The notes beneath the pieces are model-generated. The model did not search any database. It was not told where the DNA came from and worked only from the letters and a program-made list of their open reading frames with translations. From CAZGVW01 sp964529265 (GTDB taxonomy: Bacteria; Planctomycetota; Phycisphaerae; Phycisphaerales; UBA1924): a stretch of 6,304 nucleotides of DNA. The position numbers and the translations under genes were made by a program. Each line of letters starts with the position of its first letter. The first letter of the stretch is position 1. Positions 1-5,670 of this stretch are shown in pieces. The stretch is from the NCBI GenBank assembly GCA_964529265.1, contig CAZGVW010000102.1, positions 1 through 6,304 of the forward strand. Reading direction: 5' to 3'.

Positions 1-1029
1 GAAGTACCCCGGGATCGCGACGAACGAGTACCGTGTCGGCTCAACCGGCCCCGTCACGATGATCGCGCCGGCGATGCCGGCAACAATCCAGAGCAGTCCG
101 ATCACGGCATGGCCGGGGCGCTGCCTCAACAACACGATGAACCCGGCCAGGCTGGCAATTGCCACCGGGGACGTCACCTGCGTCTTCACGATCGTCCAGA
201 CCATCTCGATGGTCGACTGCTCCCGCTGTCCCGACGCCAGCGTCGTGAGATTCCAGCTGATGACGCCGACATTCCCGGGCGACAGCACGAGCGCCATGAC
301 GGCGGCAGGCGTGGACAGCACCGCACCAATCGCCGTCCAGACGACGATGTGTCGAGCGAACAAGCCTGGCCAGCCGACCTTCAACCACAGGATCAGGGCA
401 TACATCGGAAACGCGACGATCGCGTGTTGCTTCGCGTAGAGGCTCGCGCTGGCGGCGATGACGAACCAGGCGAAGTGGCGTGGCTTCCGTGAATCGGTGT
501 ACGCCAGCAGCGCATTCATCGCGACCAGGATCAACGCCAGCATCGGCATTTCGGACAACGTGTACTGGGCGAACCTGACCACGTAGACATTCGTCACGAA
601 GAGCAGCGCGCCCCAGGCCGCCGGCCCGATCCCTGAGACCCGCCTGACGATGGCGTAAAACCCCCACGTTGCCACGAGGAAGAACGCGACGCTGGCGACA
701 CGCGCGGAGAAGACTTTGATTCCCAGGAGCGCGTAGAAGGGGACGAGCGACACATAGAGAAGGGGCGGGTGGTGTCCGATCGAGAGCGCCGGATACCGTG
801 CGTAGTAACGCTCGGCGTATTGAATGAGGTCGTCCACGCTCCAGGCGCCGCCGGCGGCGATCAGGTCGTACAGGAACACGCCGTTCATCAGGTACCGGGG
901 CATGTCGCCGATCGGCATGCCGGAACCTTCATCCAGGATGTCCCGGCCTCCAATGAAGGCAGCGAGGACCAGGATTGCCGGTAAGATGACGCGCGGCAGG
1001 TTCCGCGCGCGCCAGGACGAGTCAGCCAA
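1..1029 (-). CDS. GT-C membrane glycosyltransferase (GT39/PMT_2-like), N-terminal part, truncated by the left edge
   Basis: The visible 343 residues form a multi-spanning membrane protein of the dolichyl-phosphate-mannose mannosyltransferase (PMT_2/GT39, ArnT-like) type, which moves a sugar from a polyprenyl-phosphate donor on the outer face of the inner membrane. Seen in the sequence: a first helix at about residues 12-28; a loop with IGDMPRYLMNG (40-50), whose acidic residue suits the catalytic first-loop position of GT-C enzymes; GHHPPLLY (85-92); TLSEMPML (157-164); and TRYSFVAIPGYF near the edge, like the RY..P stretch before the late helices of this family. Further helices lie near 88-104, 109-127, 137-152, 160-177, 187-212, 226-249, 286-301 and 308-326. 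I chose TTG at 1029 because the upstream in-frame stop (1080-1078) leaves no in-frame ATG or GTG before helix 1, and AGGAG lies 11 bases upstream. The first in-frame ATG (residue 38) would remove helix 1. It is transcribed away from the GT2/UPF0104 pair. Substrate unknown; family confident. Confidence 0.85.
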   Translation of the reverse strand, partial: MADSSWRARNLPRVILPAILVLAAFIGGRDILDEGSGMPIGDMPRYLMNGVFLYDLIAAGGAWSVDDLIQYAERYYARYPALSIGHHPPLLYVSLVPFYALLGIKVFSARVASVAFFLVATWGFYAIVRRVSGIGPAAWGALLFVTNVYVVRFAQYTLSEMPMLALILVAMNALLAYTDSRKPRHFAWFVIAASASLYAKQHAIVAFPMYALILWLKVGWPGLFARHIVVWTAIGAVLSTPAAVMALVLSPGNVGVISWNLTTLASGQREQSTIEMVWTIVKTQVTSPVAIASLAGFIVLLRQRPGHAVIGLLWIVAGIAGAIIVTGPVEPTRYSFVAIPGYF

Positions 1030-1040
1030 GCGGCACCATT

Positions 1041-1045
1041 CTCCT
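1041..1045 (-). promoter_or_regulatory. Candidate ribosome binding site for the left-edge GT-C gene
   Basis: The minus strand reads AGGAG 11 bases before the TTG chosen as the start. The spacing is long but usable. The same AGGAG is only one base from an ATG (1039-1037) that opens a five-codon frame ending in TGA, so that ATG is a poor alternative. The site supports the TTG start but does not prove it. Confidence 0.4.
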
Positions 1046-1158
1046 GTCTGCCCCCGGGCTGGCCGAGGCTGCTGAAGTCATCTCTCAGGCTGACTTTCTT
1101 GCGCGTCTAGCGCGTGGCTCCGGTCCACTCCAACCCGGACAAACGTAAAAACCGCCTG

Positions 1159-1172
1159 ATTTCCGGAGAAAT
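1159..1172. repeat. Short inverted repeat ATTTC-CGGA-GAAAT
   Basis: A perfect 5-bp inverted repeat with a 4-base loop sits in the divergent spacer, about 60 bases before the chosen GT2 start. Its arms are AT-rich in a GC-rich setting. It could be an operator half-site pair or chance; nothing in the window identifies a regulator. Confidence 0.3.
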
Positions 1173-1185
1173 ACGGGACCGACTC

Positions 1186-1217
1186 TTGCATCGATCGCGC
1201 GCTGCGCGACTGTGCAA
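1186..1217. repeat. Imperfect hairpin upstream of the GT2 gene
   Basis: Two nested inverted repeats share one centre: outer arms TTGCA (1186-1190) and TGCAA (1213-1217), and inner arms CGCGC (1196-1200) and GCGCG (1204-1208) around GCT, separated by a 5/4-base internal loop. It ends 13 bases before the ATG at 1231, so it would lie in the leader RNA or over the promoter of the GT2 gene. A role in folding the leader or binding a regulator is possible but unproven; GC-rich DNA readily makes the inner stem by chance. Confidence 0.3.
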
Positions 1218-1230
1218 TCAGCGGACCACC

Positions 1231-2235
1231 ATGGCTCAAGGTGAACCAGCAGCCAGGCATCGACCTGCGGATCCCGGTGTCGTGATCGGCGTCGGCGCGC
1301 CCGGTCATGGGATCGCGGGACACGTCTCTCCGATCTCCGGCCGCGTGCTGCCCCGGCCCGCGACCCCGGATCTGGCGGTCATCCTGCCGGCTTTCAACGA
1401 GGCGGGCGGAATCGAGGCGACGCTCGGCCGCATTCGGGAGGTGCTCGCGACCTTTCCCGGATCGACCGAAGTCATCGTGGTCGATGACGGCTCGACGGAC
1501 GGAACGGGTGCCACGGCAACATCCGTCGGCGTCCGGGTCGTCACCCACCGGTGGAACAGAGGGTACGGCGCCGCGTTGAAGACCGGCATCATGAGCAGCA
1601 CGGCGCCAGCCATCCTGATCATGGACGCGGATTGCACGTATCCGCCCGACGCCATCCCGCGCTTGTACGAGAAGCTCGACGAGGCCGATATGGTCGTGGG
1701 ATCGCGGTTGCTGACCTCGCGCGGCGTCTCGTGGATACGCCGGCCCGGCAAATGGCTCCTGAACCGGTTCGCGGGCTATCTCGTCAACCGCCACATTCCG
1801 GATCTCAACTCGGGCCAGCGCGTGATGAAGCGTGAGACGGTGCTGCGCTATATGCACCTGTGTCCGAGCGGGTTCTCGTTCACCAGTACGATCACGCTGG
1901 CGATGCTGGCCAACGGCCACCATGTGATCTACGAGCCGATTGACTACCAGAAGCGCACGGGCCGGTCGAAGATCCGGGCGTCCCACTTCGCGAGCTTCAT
2001 CCTGCTCGTGGTGCGGGCGATCGTACTGTTCAATCCGCTGAAAGTATTTCTTCCGGTGGGCGCGCTCGCCTTTGTCGCCGGGATCGCCAAGCTGATCCAG
2101 GATATCTACCTCTGGAACCTGTCCGAGACGGCGGTGATGGCGTTCCTCTCCGCGATGACCATCTGGGCCGTGGGCCTGCTGGCTGACATGATCTCGCGCC
2201 TGCAGATGCAGCCCCAGCTACAGCCGAAGGACTGA
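1231..2235 (+). CDS. Family 2 glycosyltransferase, DPM/DPG-synthase-like (polyprenyl-phosphate sugar synthase)
   Basis: A 334-residue inner-membrane GT2 enzyme with a GT-A catalytic domain at about residues 46-250. Visible motifs: LAVILPAFNE (48-57), the nucleotide-binding VVDDGSTDGT (83-92), NRGYGAALKTG (109-119), the metal-binding DAD (132-134), VGSRL (156-160), DLNSGQRVMKR (191-201), FSFTSTITL (215-223) and KRTGRSKI (241-248). This motif order is typical of the DPM/DPG-synthase-like group, which moves a sugar from a nucleotide donor to polyprenyl phosphate. Two C-terminal helices (about 270-290 and 301-320) anchor it, as in the GtrB-like subset. The tail is Gln-rich (LQMQPQLQPK). Start is uncertain: the frame is open from GTG 1114, I prefer ATG 1231, and GTG 1345 just before the domain is also possible; none has a strong ribosome site. 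It lies 5 bases before the flippase-like gene, so the two are probably co-transcribed. Confidence 0.88.
   Translation: MAQGEPAARHRPADPGVVIGVGAPGHGIAGHVSPISGRVLPRPATPDLAVILPAFNEAGGIEATLGRIREVLATFPGSTEVIVVDDGSTDGTGATATSVGVRVVTHRWNRGYGAALKTGIMSSTAPAILIMDADCTYPPDAIPRLYEKLDEADMVVGSRLLTSRGVSWIRRPGKWLLNRFAGYLVNRHIPDLNSGQRVMKRETVLRYMHLCPSGFSFTSTITLAMLANGHHVIYEPIDYQKRTGRSKIRASHFASFILLVVRAIVLFNPLKVFLPVGALAFVAGIAKLIQDIYLWNLSETAVMAFLSAMTIWAVGLLADMISRLQMQPQLQPKD
2227..2231 (+). promoter_or_regulatory. Ribosome binding site for the UPF0104 gene
   Basis: AAGGA lies within the last codons of the GT2 gene, 9 bases before the ATG at 2241. This fixes the downstream start and implies translation from the same message as the GT2 gene. 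Confidence 0.6.
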
Positions 2236-2240
2236 CCGGT

Positions 2241-3173
2241 ATGCTCCGCTGGGTCGTTCGCGCGGCCGTGTCCGCGGCCGTGGCGACGATCCTGCTGGTC
2301 CTCATTCCCTTCGACGCCGTGCGGTCGGCGCTGTCGCGGGTCAGTCCCTGGGTGTGGGTGGCGAGCGTCGGCAACTTCTTCGCCGGACACTATTTGAACG
2401 CGCTGAAGCTCCGGCTGCTGCTGGGCGAAGCGCAGCCCGGCCTGACGTCCGCCTGTGTCCGGGCGCAGTACGCGGGACTGGTCGCCAACCTCGGGCTGCC
2501 CGGCCTGGCCGGCGGCGACGTCGTGCGGGCCGCGTATCTGTCGCCGCTCACCGGGGTGAAGCGCATCGCGATGGCGAGCGTGACGGACCGCGTGATCGAC
2601 ACGCTCACCGTTCTGCTGCTCGTGGCGGTGGCGCTGCCGTTCGCGGGCCTGCCGCCAACGGTCGCGGGTGTGCTGGGAACAGCCGGCGTCTGGCTGGGTG
2701 GTGGGCTGATCGCGGCGCTCGCCGCCGGCGCGATCCTCCTGCGCGTTCCGCGATTTTACGCGGCCGCGGCGAACGTCCGGCAGGTCAGCTCGCAGATCGC
2801 CGCCCGCTCGTCCGCCGTCGCCTGGGCGGCCGTGATTTCCCTGGTCGTGCAATCCGCCTTCGTCATGACCAACGTCTGGCTCGCCCGGCAGGTCGGCGTG
2901 ACGACGGGGGTGGCGGCGTGGTTCGTGGCGTGGCCGCTGTCGAAGCTCGTCGCGGTCCTTCCGATCAGCCTGGGCGGAATCGGCGTGCGCGAAGCCGCGC
3001 TCGTGTCATTGCTTGCGCCTTACGGCGCGCCGCACGACGCGGCGCTCGCCTCCGGCATCCTCTGGCAGGCCGTGCTCATCGTCACGGGGGTGATAGGGCT
3101 CGCCGTCACTCAGCTCCTGCCGCGCGCGGGCCACACATACAACAAGCCAGCCAGCGCGGGCACGAACACATAG
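2241..3173 (+). CDS. UPF0104 / LPG_synthase_TM flippase-like integral membrane protein
   Basis: A 310-residue hydrophobic protein with about seven or eight helices. Diagnostic stretches of the UPF0104 (LPG_synthase_TM, flippase-like) family are visible: NLGLPGLAGGDVVRA (83-97), SVTDRVID (113-120) and LPISLGGIGVREAAL (240-254). The same fold forms the membrane part of MprF, which moves aminoacylated lipid across the membrane, and occurs joined to a GT2 domain in archaeal AglD-type proteins. A role in moving or presenting the lipid-linked sugar made by the gene 5 bases upstream is inference. The ATG at 2241 has a good ribosome site. The last 64 bases overlap the 3' end of the convergent minus-strand gene. 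The last 18 or so residues (from about LPRAG on) are polar, follow the final helix and lie within the overlap, so they may have been gained when an earlier stop was lost. Confidence 0.87.
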   Translation: MLRWVVRAAVSAAVATILLVLIPFDAVRSALSRVSPWVWVASVGNFFAGHYLNALKLRLLLGEAQPGLTSACVRAQYAGLVANLGLPGLAGGDVVRAAYLSPLTGVKRIAMASVTDRVIDTLTVLLLVAVALPFAGLPPTVAGVLGTAGVWLGGGLIAALAAGAILLRVPRFYAAAANVRQVSSQIAARSSAVAWAAVISLVVQSAFVMTNVWLARQVGVTTGVAAWFVAWPLSKLVAVLPISLGGIGVREAALVSLLAPYGAPHDAALASGILWQAVLIVTGVIGLAVTQLLPRAGHTYNKPASAGTNT

Positions 3174-4069
3174 CCGAGTGCGTGTTCGCCGAAGTGGGGT
3201 AACAGAAGGGCCGCAAGGCCCGTTGTCTGTCCGTGCGCCTGGGCATCCGCCAGCAGCGAGGCCACCAGCAGAAACGCCGCAATCGTCACGCTTGCGCATC
3301 CGGTCAGCCCGATGCTCCAGACACGTGCTGAAGACGAGGATCCGGCTTGCGCCGGAAACGTCCGCGCGAGTTCCAGACACACCCCAAGTGCCAATGGGAG
3401 GGTGACCAACCCGTGCGTGAACAGTTCTCGAAGCTGATGACCGAGAAACGCCGGATCGCGGAATGGCTCGGTCGTGAGACCGAAGACAAGCGTCGCGAAC
3501 GCGAACAGCACGAGGGCGGCGCCGTACAACCGCAGGCGTCCCGGCGCCTGGGGCGGGTGTGGCCGGCCCCTGGATAGCCACACGACACCCGCAGCGCTGA
3601 ACGCCGCCAGCATCAGCGCCAGCCGGTCGAGGAAGTGATAACGCCAATGTGCTCCCCAGACGAGCGGCGCACCCGCGCGCGTGTGCGATTGCGAGAGGTT
3701 GTCGGCCACGGCCCGGCCGCCATCAACCCACGAGGTCGCGCCCAGAATGAGGACGAGTGTCGCGAGGGTGAGCAGGGCCAGCAGCCGGCGCCTGCGCCGC
3801 GCCTGACCTGGACGCCGGTGTTCGGAGGGAAAGAAGTATCGCACGGCGCCGGCGGCCGCCAACGCGACCACGACGTCCGGCAGCAGTTCGCGGGTCGCGT
3901 GCTCGAAGTAGAAAACGGTATCGAGCAGCGTCCGCGTCCCGTCCTCGTGAACCACGGCGTGCCACGGCCACGCCGAGCCGACCATCACGCAGATGCCGGC
4001 AAACGCCAGGCCGAGAATGGCGATCGGCAATCCCAGGAAGACGGTCCGTTCCAGCCGGGCCGGCGTCAT
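3110..4069 (-). CDS. Unassigned eight-helix membrane protein with four recurring His motifs
   Basis: I do not recognise this 319-residue protein. It has about eight hydrophobic segments (11-31, 62-80, 96-111, 147-166, 181-198, 219-236, 250-274, 297-313). The loop with RRRRR (91-95) and the basic loop at 166-180 suggest that both termini and the even-odd loops face the cytoplasm. Each outward loop ends in a similar stretch leading into the next helix: FEHATREL (55-62), YHFLDRL (144-150), GHQLREL (210-216) and GEHALGY (294-300), giving His57, 145, 211 and 296. The ATG start overlaps the stop of the upstream GT-C gene as ATGA with no visible ribosome site, so translation probably depends on that gene, and the two products may work together. 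The last helix is encoded in the 64-base overlap with the convergent flippase-like gene. Membrane enzyme, transporter or GT-C partner are all possible. Confidence 0.8.
   Translation of the reverse strand: MTPARLERTVFLGLPIAILGLAFAGICVMVGSAWPWHAVVHEDGTRTLLDTVFYFEHATRELLPDVVVALAAAGAVRYFFPSEHRRPGQARRRRRLLALLTLATLVLILGATSWVDGGRAVADNLSQSHTRAGAPLVWGAHWRYHFLDRLALMLAAFSAAGVVWLSRGRPHPPQAPGRLRLYGAALVLFAFATLVFGLTTEPFRDPAFLGHQLRELFTHGLVTLPLALGVCLELARTFPAQAGSSSSARVWSIGLTGCASVTIAAFLLVASLLADAQAHGQTTGLAALLLPHFGEHALGYVFVPALAGLLYVWPARGRS
3202..3230 (+). terminator. Possible weak hairpin terminator for the GT2-UPF0104 pair
   Basis: About 35 bases after the flippase-like stop, the plus strand holds GGGCC-GCAA-GGCCC (3208-3221), a 5-bp stem with a GNRA-type loop, flanked by ACAG and CTGT that could add an outer stem across an uneven internal loop. 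The following bases (GTTGTCTGT) are only mildly T-rich, so this is a weak candidate for an intrinsic terminator. It lies inside the coding region of the opposite gene, which limits how strong a terminator could be. Confidence 0.25.
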
Positions 4070-5580
4070 CGATTCAGGGTGCAGACGGTGACATCGCCGT
4101 TGCCAACGGTGCTGCGGAAGATCCGCGCCGGCGTGCAATCGGCTCTGAGGGCCGCCATGAGCTCCGGGGTGTCGGAGGCGATATAACCCTCGAGCGTGTA
4201 CACGACCCACACGCGCGGCGCCCGCCCGCGAAGCCGATGCAGCTCGTCGAGCGACGTGACCGGATCCCAGGCCCGCCGGTAGTAATCCCTGTAGATGGTC
4301 GTCGCGAGACCCACGGTCGCGATGGGTTCGCCGGCGATGCGCTCGTCGTCGACGTAGCGCATGGCGCCTTCGAAGTCCTGTTTCGGATAGCGGTAGTTCG
4401 GGATCAGCGCATACAGCGACAGGACGGCCATGCCGGCGACGAGCGCGGTGGCCACCGATGACGCCCGTCCGCGAGTGAGCCACGCGCCGATCTCGAACGC
4501 GCCCCGGACGATGATCAACAGTCCGAATCCGATCAGAAAGAAGAGGAATCGCGGAAAGATCGGACGCTGCAGCGCGACGGCCGCGCCGACCGTCACAACG
4601 CCCGGCAGGAGGAACAGGCCGGCGATGAACCAGCTCTGCCGCACGTAGCTCCAGACGCCGGAGGCGAAGAACGCGGCCGCGACCAGGGCGCCCAGTCCGG
4701 CCCCGAGTCCGATCTGCAGTCCTCGCAACAGTTCGAGCGCCGCCCAACGCGGCGTCGCGACCGCCATCGGACTGGGACGATCGACGAAGAACTGCTTCAC
4801 GTCGAGCAGCACGGGCGAGTAGAGCAGCACGGTGAACGCGGCGGCCAGGACGAACGCGACTGCCGCGGTTCGTCTGCGCTGCAAATTCAGCGGCGCGCCC
4901 GCGGGCCAGGTCAGCGCGGCGATCGCCACGAGCACGGCGTGGCTGATGACGAGGAAGACCATCGTCAGGTGCGCGTACACACCCAGCGCCGCCGCGAGCC
5001 CGTACCACACCGCGTCGCTCGTTCGCGCGCATCGCAGCGCGCGCAGCAGCAGCCAACTGGAGAGCACCGTCAGGAACGCGAGCGCCGAGTACCCGCGCGC
5101 GTTCTGCGAAAACCAGACGTGGTGGTAGGCCGTGGCGAGGAGCAGGCAGGCCAGCAGCGACTCGAGGCGGCCGCAGAACTCGCGCGCAAAGAAGTAAAGC
5201 ACCGGCACGGTGGCCGCGCCCAGGAGGAGCGAGGGCAGACGGAGGCTCCACGGATGATCGCCGAACACCTGAACGGATACGTGGGCCAGGACAGAGAACA
5301 GCGTGTGCTGGTTGTTGCCCGGAAACTCCGTCACGATCTCGGAGAGCGGAGACCGCACGCTCTGAAGCAGGGTCATGATTTCGTCGTACCAGAGGCCGCC
5401 GTTCAATCCGATCGCCCGAAGAACGATGGCCGCCGAGCACAGCAGCGCGAGCATCGTCCACGGCGCCGACTCCTCCGGACGGTGTGCTCGCGTGGCCCAG
5501 AGCGTGACGCCATCGTCGCCGGCGACGACGCGCGTGCGGTGATTCTCGTGCGGTGTCGCTGGCCGGGTCGCGTCGGTCAT
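4066..5580 (-). CDS. GT-C membrane glycosyltransferase (GT39/COG5305-like), complete
   Basis: A complete 504-residue multi-spanning protein of the GT-C superfamily, which transfers sugars from polyprenyl-phosphate donors outside the inner membrane. Seen: a 40-residue polar N-terminus; helix 1 (about 41-59); the first outer loop with GGLWYDEIMTL (61-71), whose Asp66-Glu67 pair fits the usual acidic catalytic site; PGNNQHTLFSVL (87-98); a helix near 113-131; SQNARGYSAL (158-167), the Q-x-x-R-x-Y stretch common in this group; about six further helices to residue 393; and a soluble C-terminal domain of about 110 residues opening with YPKQDFEGAMRYVDD (398-412), as in COG5305-type proteins. Length is normal for the family. 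The ATG at 5580 is the first sensible start; no good ribosome site precedes it, and the leader may be very short. It heads a two-gene unit, its stop overlapping the start of the eight-helix gene. Sugar and acceptor are unknown. Confidence 0.9.
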   Translation of the reverse strand: MTDATRPATPHENHRTRVVAGDDGVTLWATRAHRPEESAPWTMLALLCSAAIVLRAIGLNGGLWYDEIMTLLQSVRSPLSEIVTEFPGNNQHTLFSVLAHVSVQVFGDHPWSLRLPSLLLGAATVPVLYFFAREFCGRLESLLACLLLATAYHHVWFSQNARGYSALAFLTVLSSWLLLRALRCARTSDAVWYGLAAALGVYAHLTMVFLVISHAVLVAIAALTWPAGAPLNLQRRRTAAVAFVLAAAFTVLLYSPVLLDVKQFFVDRPSPMAVATPRWAALELLRGLQIGLGAGLGALVAAAFFASGVWSYVRQSWFIAGLFLLPGVVTVGAAVALQRPIFPRFLFFLIGFGLLIIVRGAFEIGAWLTRGRASSVATALVAGMAVLSLYALIPNYRYPKQDFEGAMRYVDDERIAGEPIATVGLATTIYRDYYRRAWDPVTSLDELHRLRGRAPRVWVVYTLEGYIASDTPELMAALRADCTPARIFRSTVGNGDVTVCTLNR

Positions 5581-5598
5581 CAGGCGTGTCGGTCCGGG

Positions 5599-5627
5599 AG
5601 TGTACCGGCCGCGCGAGTGGCGGACAA
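5599..5627 (-). promoter_or_regulatory. Candidate sigma-70-type promoter for the GT-C / eight-helix pair
   Basis: On the minus strand TTGTCC (5627-5622) and TACACT (5604-5599) are separated by exactly 17 bases; each matches four of six consensus bases. Transcription would begin around 5592, leaving a leader of about a dozen bases before the ATG at 5580. It is the best-spaced pair I found in this 90-base divergent spacer. The assignment rests on spacing and weak hexamers only. Confidence 0.4.
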
Positions 5628-5656
5628 GTGGGCCTGTATCGCGGTAGTTTCGCGGT

Positions 5657-5662
5657 TATCAT
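5657..5662 (+). promoter_or_regulatory. Candidate -10 element for the right-edge gene
   Basis: TATCAT matches five of six bases of the -10 consensus and ends 8 bases before the ATG at 5671. No -35 hexamer is obvious at normal spacing, and no Shine-Dalgarno sequence lies between it and the start codon. If used, transcription would begin at or within a base or two of the ATG, giving a leaderless message. Confidence 0.35.
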
Positions 5663-5670
5663 GAACGCCC

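Larger units (their letters stand above)
1030..1230. promoter_or_regulatory. Divergent intergenic spacer between the left GT-C gene and the GT2 gene
   Basis: This roughly 200-base spacer must hold the promoters of both divergent genes. I find no pair of -35 and -10 hexamers in either direction that convinces me. It contains an A-rich patch (1141-1151), a 5-bp inverted repeat with a 4-base loop (1159-1172) and a longer imperfect hairpin (1186-1217). The frame of the GT2 gene stays open upstream to about 1111, but codons between 1114 and 1230 have more mixed third positions than the gene body, so I treat this stretch as non-coding. Confidence 0.5.

Noticed and set aside
41..667. Minus-strand open frame of about 208 codons
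   Set aside because: Its product is Arg/His/Asp-rich with no helices, and it lies in a different frame over the left-edge GT-C gene, whose own frame gives a coherent membrane protein open to the edge.
1225..1234. ACCACCATGG at the GT2 start, which looks like a eukaryotic Kozak context
   Set aside because: The rest of the window is plainly bacterial in gene packing, operon overlaps and protein families; the match is almost certainly chance.
1078..1986. Minus-strand open frame of about 302 codons
   Set aside because: It is antisense to the GT2 gene, which has all expected catalytic motifs; the antisense product is Arg/His/Asp-rich and motif-free.
2205..2229. CAG-rich near-repeat at the 3' end of the GT2 gene, encoding LQMQPQLQP
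   Set aside because: It is short and imperfect and lies in a C-terminal tail; too little to call a tandem repeat or regulatory element.
2106..3202. Long open frames on both strands over the UPF0104 gene
   Set aside because: Both products are Arg- or Gln-rich low-complexity sequence typical of wrong frames in GC-rich DNA; the UPF0104 frame has the family motifs.
3006..3647. Alternative minus-strand frame of about 213 codons at the convergent junction
   Set aside because: It overlaps the eight-helix gene in another frame and lacks hydrophobic periodicity, while the competing frame shows eight helices and a coupled start.
4092..4104. CCGTT-GCC-AACGG inverted repeat near the 3' end of the GT-C gene
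   Set aside because: It is within coding sequence of the conserved frame, short, and has no T-run after it on either strand; probably chance.
4070..5662. A minus-strand frame open without a stop from 5662 to 3110, which would give an 850-residue protein
   Set aside because: Only its last 319 codons are a real gene. Upstream of 4069 it runs in another frame through the GT-C gene, and its translation is Arg/Ala/Gly-rich low-complexity text, whereas the GT-C frame there has clear helices and motifs. A start placed at 5662 would be an annotation error.
4939..5664. Plus-strand open frame of about 241 codons antisense to the GT-C gene
   Set aside because: Extremely Arg/Glu/Gln-rich product, no motif, no plausible ribosome site; explained by the codon usage of the opposite gene.
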